Part shown: one piece after another, positions 54,863-62,666 of the stretch
Numbering within the stretch: position 1 is the stretch's first letter
Layout of the letters: each line of letters opens with the position of its first letter
From: a virus
DNA length: 64,000 bases
IMG/VR virus record: IMGVR_UViG_3300033992_001111
Span: 1-64,000 of that record
Strand: one strand, 5' to 3'
Notes under the pieces: model-generated
What the model saw: only the letters and a program-made list of their open reading frames with translations
Told to the model about the DNA's origin: nothing
Databases searched by the model: none
Made by a program: the position numbers and the translations under genes

Positions 54863-55460
54863 CATAATCCAATTTGGAAATTTTATACCAAAAGGTAAAC
54901 AAAAAAGGAAAAAACAAATAATCCTGTGTCATACTACGAGGGAGGTTCAAGAATATTTAACCTCCCTTAAACATAGGTATAATGGTCATTATGATAAAAT
55001 ACCGAATTATGTTTTAACTAGAAAGGGTGAGATACTACAACTATTACCCGACAATACCTATTCAAACTATACCAATAATGAACAAATTAATAAGAACTCA
55101 ATTATTATCTGTTTGGAAAATTTAGGTTGGTTAGAAAAGAAACCATTAACAAACTATTATATTAACTGGAAAGGAAGTATTTATAATGAGAAAGCGTTTG
55201 AAAAAAAATGGAGAGATTTCTTTTTTTGGCAACCATATACACCGATTCAGATAGAAATGACTGCTGAGTTATGTAAACATTTGTCAGAATCCCTTAACAT
55301 TGAAAAAAGATGTGTTGGTCACAATACCCGGTTCGAAGGGGTGTCTAACTACGAGGGAATTGTAAGTAAGAGTAATTATGACTCAACCTATACGGATTTA
55401 AATCCATCATTCAATTTTGAAACCTTTATAAAACATTTAGAAAATGAGCAATTTAATTAA
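54855..55460 (+). CDS. N-acetylmuramoyl-L-alanine amidase, putative endolysin
   Basis: A 201-residue Amidase_2/PGRP-type enzyme that would cleave the amide bond between MurNAc and L-Ala. Zinc ligands are suggested by I-I-L-C-H-T-T near His26 and by V-G-H-N near residue 155; a Tyr in H-Y-D-K-I-P-N-Y-V and G-E-I-L-Q-L-L-P also fit the fold. There is no signal peptide, so release would need a holin; a membrane protein gene overlaps just upstream. The family residue after the second His is not clear, hence less than full certainty. Confidence 0.78.
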   Translation: MPNIIQFGNFIPKGKQKRKKQIILCHTTREVQEYLTSLKHRYNGHYDKIPNYVLTRKGEILQLLPDNTYSNYTNNEQINKNSIIICLENLGWLEKKPLTNYYINWKGSIYNEKAFEKKWRDFFFWQPYTPIQIEMTAELCKHLSESLNIEKRCVGHNTRFEGVSNYEGIVSKSNYDSTYTDLNPSFNFETFIKHLENEQFN

Positions 55461-56019
55461 CGAAAGATACGATGAAATGAAATCTCTGTTACAAAAATCA
55501 AGAATGATTATAGAACAGGGCGGACAAATAAATGTTGCGAAAGATGTGGAATCACGTCTTCAACAAGACCAAGAATATGAAACTGCGGACAATGGAGTTG
55601 AAATAGGTGATGAAATATCGTCACCAAGAGATAAACAACAGAAATATAGAATATCAGGAGGGATATTGGCTCTTCACGGGAAAGACCGAAGTGAATTAGA
55701 TATAACTACTGATGAGAAATTGGCGTTTCAAGAAACTATGGATGAATTTCTTGATGAAGTATCCGGACTTGTAGATTTTAATACTTTGAATGTTTATCCT
55801 ATTAATGTTGAATGGTCCGGTAAATTAATTGATGAAGATATTGACTTTATTTTTACAATTGGTGAAGATAGTGGGGTGTATATTAATGGTCAAATGATTA
55901 AATTAGATAAAGACTTCATAGATACAATTAATAAACTTCAACAATATTACCAAAAATTCAAATCTAAATGGGGTAGAGTTTTGTCTAATAGAAAGAAAAC
56001 ATCAGAATCACCTGAATAA
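55444..56019 (+). CDS. Hypothetical protein
   Basis: A 191-residue protein, acidic and mixed alpha/beta. The N-terminus is helical (N-E-R-Y-D-E-M-K-S-L-L-Q-K-S). A central domain has G-G-I-L-A-L-H-G-K-D-R-S-E-L. It overlaps the amidase by 17 nt and the next gene by one base. No family recognised. Confidence 0.7.
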   Translation: MSNLINERYDEMKSLLQKSRMIIEQGGQINVAKDVESRLQQDQEYETADNGVEIGDEISSPRDKQQKYRISGGILALHGKDRSELDITTDEKLAFQETMDEFLDEVSGLVDFNTLNVYPINVEWSGKLIDEDIDFIFTIGEDSGVYINGQMIKLDKDFIDTINKLQQYYQKFKSKWGRVLSNRKKTSESPE

Positions 56020-56366
56020 TGAAAGATATTGTAAGTAATAACAAGCAAAATATATTATTAATTATCGTTATTGTGTTGGCGGGATGGAATATTTTGACAA
56101 CTAATGGTGTTAAAACAGATGTTAAATTATACAAAAAACAGATTGAATCAATCCAAAAGGATGTTGATTCTGCTAAGGCGGTTAATAAAGGAATTGATAT
56201 TAAAATTGATTCGGTAAAAGGTAACGTGTTTAAAATTACAAAAGAAATTCACCAAATAGATAATAACATAACAATAATTAAAAAACAAACGAATGAAAAA
56301 GTTAATAGTGTTGACACTCTTACTACTAACGAGCTTGAGCAGTTTTTCACAAACAGATACGACTAA
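56019..56366 (+). CDS. Spanin-like protein, N-terminal anchor and coiled coil
   Basis: A 115-residue protein with one N-terminal membrane span (about 11-27, I-L-L-I-I-V-I-V-L-A-G) followed by a periplasmic-type coiled coil, the layout of an i-spanin. The next gene begins 74 nt before this one ends, in another frame, which resembles the overlapping Rz/Rz1 arrangement. Candidate for outer-membrane disruption at lysis. Confidence 0.68.
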   Translation: MKDIVSNNKQNILLIIVIVLAGWNILTTNGVKTDVKLYKKQIESIQKDVDSAKAVNKGIDIKIDSVKGNVFKITKEIHQIDNNITIIKKQTNEKVNSVDTLTTNELEQFFTNRYD

Positions 56367-56697
56367 GGTTAGGTTAAAAGTTCCGGTTGCTAAATTAGCA
56401 ATAAAAGATATTATTAAAGGTGATGGATGTCAGTTGGAGTTGAAAGAAACTCAAAAAAAATTAATCAAAACGGAAGAAAGAGAAAAAGAAAAAGATTCTC
56501 ATATTGTTTTTCTTGAAGAGAAAGATAAGAATAATAATTTTATGTTAGGTAAAAAAGACGAACAATTAAAAGTGTCTGAAGAATTAACAAATAGTTTACA
56601 TAAAGAACTTAAAGGCCAGAGAAATAAAACTTTCTTATGGAAAGTTGGGACTTTTCTTGGAGTTATAACAACAACATATCTAATAATAGTTAAATAA
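56293..56697 (+). CDS. Spanin-like protein with signal peptide and C-terminal span
   Basis: A 134-residue protein. A signal peptide (M-K-K-L-I-V-L-T-L-L-L-L-T-S-L-S-S-F-S) is followed by a polar region, a Lys/Glu coiled coil (about 50-110) and a C-terminal hydrophobic segment (about 115-132). This is like a unimolecular spanin except that no lipobox Cys is present. The gene starts inside the upstream gene (74-nt overlap). Confidence 0.68.
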   Translation: MKKLIVLTLLLLTSLSSFSQTDTTKVRLKVPVAKLAIKDIIKGDGCQLELKETQKKLIKTEEREKEKDSHIVFLEEKDKNNNFMLGKKDEQLKVSEELTNSLHKELKGQRNKTFLWKVGTFLGVITTTYLIIVK

Positions 56698-56699
56698 TT

Positions 56700-56945
56700 A
56701 TGGCGTTAACAACCACGGATAAGAAAGAAATTGAGACAATGATTCGTAAAGAAATTAGAGACTTTATGGGTAATAGTACTTTAAAACAATTTGAGGACAA
56801 ATTGTTGGATAGAATTGGTCGAGAAATAAAACGAGGAAAGCTCGAAGGTGATGTTAAAGACATCACATTAAGAATGTTCCGTGAGTTCTATCAATTTATG
56901 TGGATGAATAGAAGTTATTGGGAACCAAGATTAAAAAATGCGTAA
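56700..56945 (+). CDS. Conserved small phage protein
   Basis: An 81-residue helical protein (K-K-E-I-E-T-M-I-R-K-E-I-R-D-F...M-F-R-E-F-Y-Q-F-M-W-M-N-R-S-Y-W). I recall near-identical patterns in marine T4-like phages, where it is an uncharacterised conserved protein. It overlaps the next gene by 8 nt. Possibly a small virion or assembly factor. Confidence 0.75.
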   Translation: MALTTTDKKEIETMIRKEIRDFMGNSTLKQFEDKLLDRIGREIKRGKLEGDVKDITLRMFREFYQFMWMNRSYWEPRLKNA

Positions 56946-57999
56946 CATGGATTCATCAGCTAATTTATTTAAAAAAAGTTTGGAAAAGGCCTATACCAGT
57001 CCGGGGATGTCATTAAATAGTGATACAATGAAAGATATAACAAAATACAAACAATCATTCAAAGAGAATGACGATGAAGGAGAAAAAGAAACAAAATATT
57101 TAGACATTCAAGATATGATACCTTTATTAAGAAAACAACTCATGAAAGGTACTAAGGTTGACCAAGAACAAAAAAAAGAAAGGGCTAAATCTAAAGGGGA
57201 ACCTAATGAAGCTACTGGCTCAGGCTCATCAGGGGCTTATTCAGCTCCAATGTTTTCTGGGGAAGAACCTAATTTAGATAAAGTTGAAACAAAGGAATCT
57301 CCAAATGGACGTATAAGCCCTATTGGGTTTTCTGATGAATATATTAAGAAAAGTAATTCTGAGAAAAAAGGAGTTACTGAGGACCTTGGGCGATGGTTTA
57401 AAGAAAAATGGGTTGATGTTAGTAAAAAAGTTGATGGTAAACATCCTCCTTGTGGGAGAAAAGATGCTGACGGTAAGTCATACCCTAAATGTAGACCATC
57501 TAAAAAAGTATCCAAAGATACTCCAAAAGTCGTATCATCCTATGATAAAGATGAGAAAGAAAAAATGACTCAACAAAAAAGAAGAGCGGAGAGAAAAAAC
57601 CCAAAAATTGGTAAAGGTAACAAACCAACCATGACTCATTATGATGAGTCAATCAATGTTAAAGAACAAATTGAAAAGGTCGAAGCAACAGAAGCGACAG
57701 GTTCAGGTTCAAGTGGTGGTTATGAGAGTCCCGCTATGTGGGCAAAATCGACTAAGAAAAAAGATTGGGGACCAAGTAGAAAGACTCAAATACCTGGTGG
57801 GGGTTTTGTTAAAGTTAAGAAAAAGTGTACTAAGTTCCCATATTGTAACCAAGGGGATATCAACGCACTTAAAATAACTAAAAATGAATCAGTTAAAGAG
57901 GCTATCAAACAAGTTGCAAGTAAAATGGGGGTTAATGAAAACATTATTATAACTATTTTGGAACACGAATACGAAAAAGTTAATAAAAGACACAAATAA
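56938..57999 (+). CDS. Charged phage protein with DUF5872-like segment
   Basis: A 353-residue Lys/Ser/Glu-rich protein. Residues about 150-235 (L-G-R-W-F-K-E-K-W-V-D-V, P-P-C-G-R-K, Y-P-K-C-R-P-S-K-K-V) match the pattern I associate with DUF5872. Two copies of E-A-T-G-S-G-S-S-G followed by an aromatic/Pro segment lie near 91-107 and 250-268, perhaps linker or processing sites. The last 45 residues are helical. Likely a virion or head-assembly protein, but that is inference. Confidence 0.7.
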   Translation: MRNMDSSANLFKKSLEKAYTSPGMSLNSDTMKDITKYKQSFKENDDEGEKETKYLDIQDMIPLLRKQLMKGTKVDQEQKKERAKSKGEPNEATGSGSSGAYSAPMFSGEEPNLDKVETKESPNGRISPIGFSDEYIKKSNSEKKGVTEDLGRWFKEKWVDVSKKVDGKHPPCGRKDADGKSYPKCRPSKKVSKDTPKVVSSYDKDEKEKMTQQKRRAERKNPKIGKGNKPTMTHYDESINVKEQIEKVEATEATGSGSSGGYESPAMWAKSTKKKDWGPSRKTQIPGGGFVKVKKKCTKFPYCNQGDINALKITKNESVKEAIKQVASKMGVNENIIITILEHEYEKVNKRHK

Positions 58000-58002
58000 A
58001 GA

Positions 58003-58010
58003 TATTTATT
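58003..58010 (+). promoter_or_regulatory. TATTTATT box, 15 nt before the start codon
   Basis: Lies in the 26-nt gap before the 375-residue gene at the same 15-nt spacing as at 4165 and 30555. Confidence 0.55.
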
Positions 58011-58025
58011 AAATAAAATACACGA

Positions 58026-59153
58026 ATGGATAATTTTAAAAATCATATTGATAAGTTAGTTTCAAAAGTACTTAATGAGGAAATTGAAAGTAAAGTTAAA
58101 CAAATCACCCAAGAGATGAGTGGGGAATGGACTGAAATTGAAATGGGAGAAGGTCTTAAAGGTGGTCAAAAGAAACTTGATGTTGCAAAACCAAAAGGTA
58201 AAATAACAGGGGCTGATTTTAAAAAACTTAGAAAAACTAAGGAATCTGAAGTTAGTAAGAAATATGGTGGTAAATACGGTATGGGAGAACAAGAAACAGA
58301 AGAAGGAAACGCTTTTTCAGGGGCTTTGGCAGATGCAAAGAAAAGCGGTAAAGATTCTTTTGAAGTTGACGGTAAAAAATATTCGGTTAAAGAAAATAAA
58401 GGGTCGTTGAAATTAACTGAAAATGAGTTAATAGATATGATTGAAAAAATAGTAATGGAACAGAAAGTTAAGGATATTGATGAGAAAGAAAATATTAGTA
58501 AAAAAACACCTCAAGGATTAAAAGACACTGATAGAGTTTTAACACAAAATAAAAAGGTAAATGATGACCACACAAAGGAAGTTGTTAAAAAGATGAAAGA
58601 ATATCTTAAAGATATGACTAAAGCGGATTACAATGAGAATCCTGAAGATTTCCCACGAAGTAATTATGATATTGACAAAGATGAAAAGGTTATGAAATAT
58701 AATCCATCGGATGCGGTTGAAGAATATATTGAAGCGTTTTCATATCCTGGTATGACAAATCTTGTTTATGATGAAATTAAACCGGATGATGAAAAGATAG
58801 ATAAATACCTTAAGGGTGACTCAACAACTGGAAACGCTGTAACAGATAAAGATGGTAAGGCTTTGGGTAATGTTACTAAAAGTAAAGTTGGGGATAGATT
58901 TAAAAAGAACTATGATGAAAACTTATATGGGGCGGAACAAATGAACGGTTCGTATAAAAGAGTGCCACAACCTGTAGATGTTGCTGGTGAAAAAACTGAA
59001 AGTGGTTCGTTAAGTTCAAAAAAAGGTTCAGTTGCTAAGGCTAATAGTATTTTAAACAAACTCGAATCAACTGAAAACAAAAAAGACAAAATTGTTTCTG
59101 AAGAGATGGCTAAGATGAAAAACTTAATCGGGTACAATAGAAAAACACAATAA
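58026..59153 (+). CDS. Charged, low-complexity phage protein, putative virion protein
   Basis: A 375-residue very hydrophilic protein, rich in Lys, Glu and Asp. Motifs: L-T-E-N-E-L-I-D-M-I-E-K-I-V near 130 and G-N-A-F-S-G-A-L-A-D-A-K-K-S-G near 95, a type of segment seen in other large-phage proteins. It has its own TATTTATT box and strong terminator, so it is a single-gene unit and may be expressed late. A scaffold or internal head protein would fit the composition; not proven. Confidence 0.7.
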   Translation: MDNFKNHIDKLVSKVLNEEIESKVKQITQEMSGEWTEIEMGEGLKGGQKKLDVAKPKGKITGADFKKLRKTKESEVSKKYGGKYGMGEQETEEGNAFSGALADAKKSGKDSFEVDGKKYSVKENKGSLKLTENELIDMIEKIVMEQKVKDIDEKENISKKTPQGLKDTDRVLTQNKKVNDDHTKEVVKKMKEYLKDMTKADYNENPEDFPRSNYDIDKDEKVMKYNPSDAVEEYIEAFSYPGMTNLVYDEIKPDDEKIDKYLKGDSTTGNAVTDKDGKALGNVTKSKVGDRFKKNYDENLYGAEQMNGSYKRVPQPVDVAGEKTESGSLSSKKGSVAKANSILNKLESTENKKDKIVSEEMAKMKNLIGYNRKTQ

Positions 59154-59181
59154 AAATTCACATTTCGAATGATTATACTAT

Positions 59182-59216
59182 ATTCTCCATAGATGACCTC
59201 TATGGAGAATTTTTTT
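59182..59216 (+). terminator. Perfect 12-bp terminator hairpin
   Basis: ATTCTCCATAGA (59182-59193) and TCTATGGAGAAT (59199-59210) with loop TGACC, followed by TTTTTT. An ORF frame passes through it, which is why the downstream start is placed at 59223. Confidence 0.9.
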
Positions 59217-59222
59217 AATTAT

Positions 59223-59660
59223 ATGACCAAGACAATACCAAAAGACGAAATAATAATTTGGTTTAATATACATAATATGTATTATGAAAAAATCGAATTA
59301 TATGGTGACATATTTAAATCACTAAATTATATTATTGTTGGGACTTATATGGGAGATGAGCACCGTGAAACTAAAATTATCTTAACTAAAGAAGATAATG
59401 AAAATCATTTTGCATGGTGTTGGATTAAAATGATTGATGATTTTCGTAAAGAAAATATTATAATTGATGAGTATGGTGAACATAGAGACTATTTTATATC
59501 TTTTTTCCATGACACTTTTTATAATCAATCAGATAAAAAAGTTCGAGAGTCTATTGATACTTTTTTAATAGATATTTTTAATGTTGATAAAACTTTTGTT
59601 AAACCTGATTTAGATATATTAACTGAATTTTATAAAATACTCCAAAGGTATGTTGATTAA
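59223..59660 (+). CDS. Hypothetical acidic protein
   Basis: A 145-residue protein from ATG 59223; an in-frame ATG at 59193 lies inside the terminator hairpin and is rejected. It is rich in Asp, Ile, Phe and Tyr, with no recognised motif. It stands alone between a terminator and the 81-nt gap before the Hc1-like gene. Confidence 0.68.
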   Translation: MTKTIPKDEIIIWFNIHNMYYEKIELYGDIFKSLNYIIVGTYMGDEHRETKIILTKEDNENHFAWCWIKMIDDFRKENIIIDEYGEHRDYFISFFHDTFYNQSDKKVRESIDTFLIDIFNVDKTFVKPDLDILTEFYKILQRYVD

Positions 59661-59741
59661 AAAAAAACCTTATTGGTATTTACACCAGAGTAAAAAAACT
59701 TAATATTCCTCTATAACAATAAACAAAATAACTTTTTAAAA

Positions 59742-59927
59742 ATGGAAACATTAGAAAAAATCAAAGCGTTGACAGAACAATTATCAGTAGACGCGACAAA
59801 ATTCTATAACGGAAATAAAAGTGCTGGTACAAGAACTAGAAAATCCGCTCAAGAATTAAAAACCTTACTTCAAGAATTTAGAATTGAGATACTTGAACAT
59901 AGTAAAAAAGGGGATGTGAATGCATAA
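59742..59927 (+). CDS. Histone H1/Hc1-like nucleoid protein
   Basis: A 61-residue helical protein. The sequence G-N-K-S-A-G-T-R-T-R-K-S-A-Q-E-L-K-T-L-L-Q-E-F closely follows the Bacteroidota Hc1/histone H1-like pattern (G-N-K-A-A-G-T-R-A-R-K...E-L...L-x-K-E-x-R). Host versions are small DNA-binding nucleoid proteins. A phage copy could compact phage DNA or alter host chromatin. It lacks the long Lys/Ala tail of many host versions. It overlaps the next gene by 8 nt. Confidence 0.8.
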   Translation: METLEKIKALTEQLSVDATKFYNGNKSAGTRTRKSAQELKTLLQEFRIEILEHSKKGDVNA

Positions 59928-60105
59928 TATTGAAACAATATATCTTTTTATATTTGTGTTTACAATATTGGTGGTGTTAAAAAACATCACAAAGTTTATA
60001 AGAGCCCTGTTATCATCAGAACCAAAACTATTGGTTTATAATAATAGGGAACTTATTTTCCTTGGATTATCATTAAGTTATTTAATTACATACATATTAC
60101 AATGA
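59920..60105 (+). CDS. Small two-span membrane protein
   Basis: A 61-residue protein with hydrophobic segments at about 6-22 and 45-60 and a basic loop between. It overlaps both neighbouring genes (8 nt and 4 nt), so it is translated in the same run. Function unknown. Confidence 0.68.
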   Translation: MHNIETIYLFIFVFTILVVLKNITKFIRALLSSEPKLLVYNNRELIFLGLSLSYLITYILQ

Positions 60106-60560
60106 GTTTTTATAAAGAATTAGCGCCATTTGTGCAATACATACATTCAATAAGAAAATTAGAGAACTATTTGAGTTTCGACATGGTATTTCCAACTAAA
60201 TGGTCATTACCTAAAAGTATAATTGAAGAGGGGCAATCAATTTCATTTAATGTTGAGAACCAAAATTCAAAAGGAATAACTTTTGTTTCTCAGATTAATG
60301 AGAATGATATTTCAACGATGTTGATTAAAATTGCTAAAATAATTAAATTGAACAAGGAAAGAGAGTTGAAAGAACAACTTTTTAAACAGACAATTGACCA
60401 ATTAAAACAAACATTTGAGAAAAATGATTTGGATAAATTACAAAATCTTTATTTTGATTTTGAAACGGATACCACACCAAATTTAGATTTAGATGAGCAA
60501 AACGGACAAGAGCCAACAACTATTGAATTGGTTGACGAGCGAGAAGAAGAAGGACGATAG
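60102..60560 (+). CDS. Conserved-looking hypothetical phage protein
   Basis: A 152-residue protein. The N-terminal domain contains M-V-F-P-T-K-W-S-L-P and I-S-F-N-V-E-N; a helical middle (about 85-120) and an acidic C-terminus follow. It resembles small conserved proteins in other large Bacteroidota phages by general pattern only. It overlaps the following gene by 68 nt in another frame. Confidence 0.7.
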   Translation: MSFYKELAPFVQYIHSIRKLENYLSFDMVFPTKWSLPKSIIEEGQSISFNVENQNSKGITFVSQINENDISTMLIKIAKIIKLNKERELKEQLFKQTIDQLKQTFEKNDLDKLQNLYFDFETDTTPNLDLDEQNGQEPTTIELVDEREEEGR

Positions 60561-60687
60561 ACAACTTGAAAATAGTAAGAAACGACTTATTTGGGAGATT
60601 AAAAATATAAAGAAAGAGGATATGTTTCCTCAACCTAAAAAAATAACATTATGGACGAAAATAAAAATATTGCTCTTGGGGAGTTAG
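60493..60687 (+). CDS. Small basic hypothetical protein
   Basis: A 64-residue protein starting inside the preceding gene (68-nt overlap). K-R-L-I-W-E-I-K-N-I-K-K-E-D-M-F-P and P-K-K-I-T-L-W-T-K-I-K-I near the end look conserved-domain-like. A shorter start within the overlap cannot be excluded. It overlaps the next gene by 37 nt. Confidence 0.65.
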   Translation: MSKTDKSQQLLNWLTSEKKKDDRQLENSKKRLIWEIKNIKKEDMFPQPKKITLWTKIKILLLGS

Positions 60688-60881
60688 AAAAATTGGCGTT
60701 AATTGCTGAGTCATGTCAATCTATTTTTAGTGGGAAAGGGACGATAGTCTTTGAATTACCAATCGGTGAGTACACTAGCGTAATTAATCATTTTAGAGAA
60801 ATAGATAGGCATCACAAACAATTTTCCTTAGACATTTCCGGAACCGAATTCCATTTTATTTTGACTGAAGTGGAGAAGTAA
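60651..60881 (+). CDS. Hypothetical protein
   Basis: A 76-residue protein with two helices and a short beta hairpin (T-I-V-F-E-L-P-I-G-E-Y). It overlaps the preceding gene by 37 nt and converges on the reverse-strand gene with a 26-nt tail-to-tail overlap. No family recognised. Confidence 0.68.
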   Translation: MDENKNIALGELEKLALIAESCQSIFSGKGTIVFELPIGEYTSVINHFREIDRHHKQFSLDISGTEFHFILTEVEK

Positions 60882-61500
60882 ATTTTCGATATAATATTTT
60901 CTTATCAATACCATAAGATTCTAACACACTAAAAAGGTATTTTCTTTGAGCGGAGGAGTGGTCTTTAACAAAAAGACAATCTCCTCTTTTTATTTTAAAA
61001 AAGTACGATGAAAGACTATCGATAAATCTTAACGATTCGAATTCCGATTTTAAAGTGAAAAGGTTAATTTTCTCATCCTCTTGGATAATAATTTTATTAT
61101 TGAGACTTGATATCATTTTTAACCCATCTCCTTTTAAATAAGTTTTAATTAGTTGTTGAGTAGTTATTTTTTTGTTTTTAGTTAAGTCATAAACCCTTTC
61201 TTCTTTTTTATAATACCCAATATTAAATAATGTCATCCCATCCTCTTCAAGTTTAACTTTAGAACTTCTACCATATTCGTCAGTCATATATACAGGGATA
61301 AATTGATTATCGCTCAACTCAATTAAACCTAATTCATATCTGGTGTCCATACCATTTTCAATTTCAACATTAAAAATGACATCATTTGATTCTTTTAATA
61401 ATTTGTCGTAATATTGTTTAGCTCGTGAAAAGGTTACGAACTTATTTATTATTTTTTTACGTTTCTTATTTTTAAACAAGACAACAACATAGTTTACCAT
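60856..61500 (-). CDS. Conserved-looking hypothetical phage protein on the reverse strand
   Basis: A 214-residue protein from the second in-frame ATG (ends at base 61500); the upstream ATG at 61548 would start inside the divergent dnaJ gene. It has V-T-F-S-R-A-K-Q-Y-Y-D-K-L near residue 22, Y-E-L-G-L-I-E-L near 55 and D-E-Y-G-R-S-S-K-V near 75, a pattern that I have seen in other T4-like phages without a known function. Its start and the dnaJ start are 2 nt apart. Confidence 0.75.
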   Translation of the reverse strand: MVNYVVVLFKNKKRKKIINKFVTFSRAKQYYDKLLKESNDVIFNVEIENGMDTRYELGLIELSDNQFIPVYMTDEYGRSSKVKLEEDGMTLFNIGYYKKEERVYDLTKNKKITTQQLIKTYLKGDGLKMISSLNNKIIIQEDEKINLFTLKSEFESLRFIDSLSSYFFKIKRGDCLFVKDHSSAQRKYLFSVLESYGIDKKILYRKFTSPLQSK

Positions 61501-61502
61501 AT

Positions 61503-62426
61503 ATGAAAGATTACTACAAAATTTTAGAAGTTGAAGAGAAAGCTTCACAACAAGATATAAAAAAGAGTTATCGTACTCTATCTAAGAAATATCACCCGGA
61601 TATAAATCCTGAGGGTGGAGAACAATTTAAAGATATTGCTGAAGCTTATGATATAATAGGTGATGTGCAAAAACGGGCGCAATATGACCAAACTAAGAAT
61701 AATCCATTTGCAAATACCGGAGGTCATACATTTGAAGACATATTTAATCAAATGTTTAATCGAGGTAACGCTCAAAGAACTCGAAGAAAATCTGTACCTG
61801 ATAAACTAGTTAAAGTGTTTATAGACCCCATTGAATCATATCAAGGGATTGAAAAGAAAATACAATATTTGAAGGATATCCAATGTGGGGGATGTAGTGG
61901 TAATGGTGGACAACAACAAACTTGTACCGGATGTAACGGTGCCGGATTTCAAATTAAAACATTTGGAACCGGATTTATGGTTCAACAAATAAGACAATCA
62001 TGTACGAGTTGTGGTGGTCGAGGTTATACTTTAGTCCATAAATGTCAAACTTGTAATGGACATGGAACTAAGAGTGAAATGAGTACCGTTAATTTTAAAT
62101 TACCTAAAGGGGTTGATAGTGGTCAATTTTTAAAATTAGAAAACTTTGGGGATTTTAAAAATGGAGAAATTGGTGACTTAGTTATTCAAATAGAATTAAT
62201 TGAAAAAGATGGGTTTGAAAAAATGAATAATGACTTAATTTATAGTCTATTTCTTGACTTAGAAGGAATAAAAGACGATAAATTAAAAGTACCTCACCCG
62301 GATGGTGAATTAATGATAGGTCAACCTAAAATATTTGATACGTCAAAACCATTAAGACTGAAAGGTAAGGGATATAATGGCGGTGATATGTATGTTAAAC
62401 TAAATGTGAAATTTGAAAGAAATTAA
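61503..62426 (+). CDS. dnaJ: DnaJ co-chaperone
   Basis: A 307-residue type I DnaJ. The J domain has the essential H-P-D at 31-33. Four zinc-binding C-x-x-C-x-G-x-G motifs (C-G-G-C-S-G-N-G, C-T-G-C-N-G-A-G, C-T-S-C-G-G-R-G, C-Q-T-C-N-G-H-G) occupy about 128-195. A C-terminal substrate-binding part follows with L-P-K-G-V-D-S-G. The Gly/Phe linker is short and the protein is smaller than host DnaJ (about 370). No dnaK is in view, so it probably works with host DnaK, for replication or virion folding. Confidence 0.93.
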   Translation: MKDYYKILEVEEKASQQDIKKSYRTLSKKYHPDINPEGGEQFKDIAEAYDIIGDVQKRAQYDQTKNNPFANTGGHTFEDIFNQMFNRGNAQRTRRKSVPDKLVKVFIDPIESYQGIEKKIQYLKDIQCGGCSGNGGQQQTCTGCNGAGFQIKTFGTGFMVQQIRQSCTSCGGRGYTLVHKCQTCNGHGTKSEMSTVNFKLPKGVDSGQFLKLENFGDFKNGEIGDLVIQIELIEKDGFEKMNNDLIYSLFLDLEGIKDDKLKVPHPDGELMIGQPKIFDTSKPLRLKGKGYNGGDMYVKLNVKFERN

Positions 62427-62427
62427 T

Positions 62428-62619
62428 ATGGAAACAGTTGAAGGAAAAATTATTGAAGAGAACGAAGTTAATCGAGATGGTGGAGGATGTTCATCTTGTA
62501 AACAAAAAGGTATTAAAAAGGGGCAAATGGGGTCAGTTATTTTAGGAATTTATATTATGGGTGCTGCGGTTTATGGTACTATTGTGATGATAAAAAATTT
62601 ATTATCGTTGTTTAATTAA
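62428..62619 (+). CDS. Small Cys-motif membrane protein
   Basis: A 63-residue protein from ATG 62428, 1 nt after dnaJ. G-G-C-S-S-C-K-Q-K lies near residue 20-28 and one membrane span (V-I-L-G-I-Y-I-M-G-A-A-V) at about 37-56. Function unknown; co-transcribed with dnaJ. Confidence 0.68.
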   Translation: METVEGKIIEENEVNRDGGGCSSCKQKGIKKGQMGSVILGIYIMGAAVYGTIVMIKNLLSLFN

Positions 62620-62654
62620 TTTACTTTTTAACGCACTTTTACTATACTTTGTGA

Positions 62655-62662
62655 TATTTATA
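62655..62662 (+). promoter_or_regulatory. TATTTATA box before the RHH-LAGLIDADG cassette
   Basis: 4 nt before ATG 62667, the tight-spacing class also found before the RHH-HNH cassette at 40112. Confidence 0.5.
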
Positions 62663-62666
62663 ATAT

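Noticed and set aside
59193-59222. ATG 59193 as start of the downstream gene
   Set aside because: It lies inside a perfect terminator stem; ATG 59223 follows the T run.
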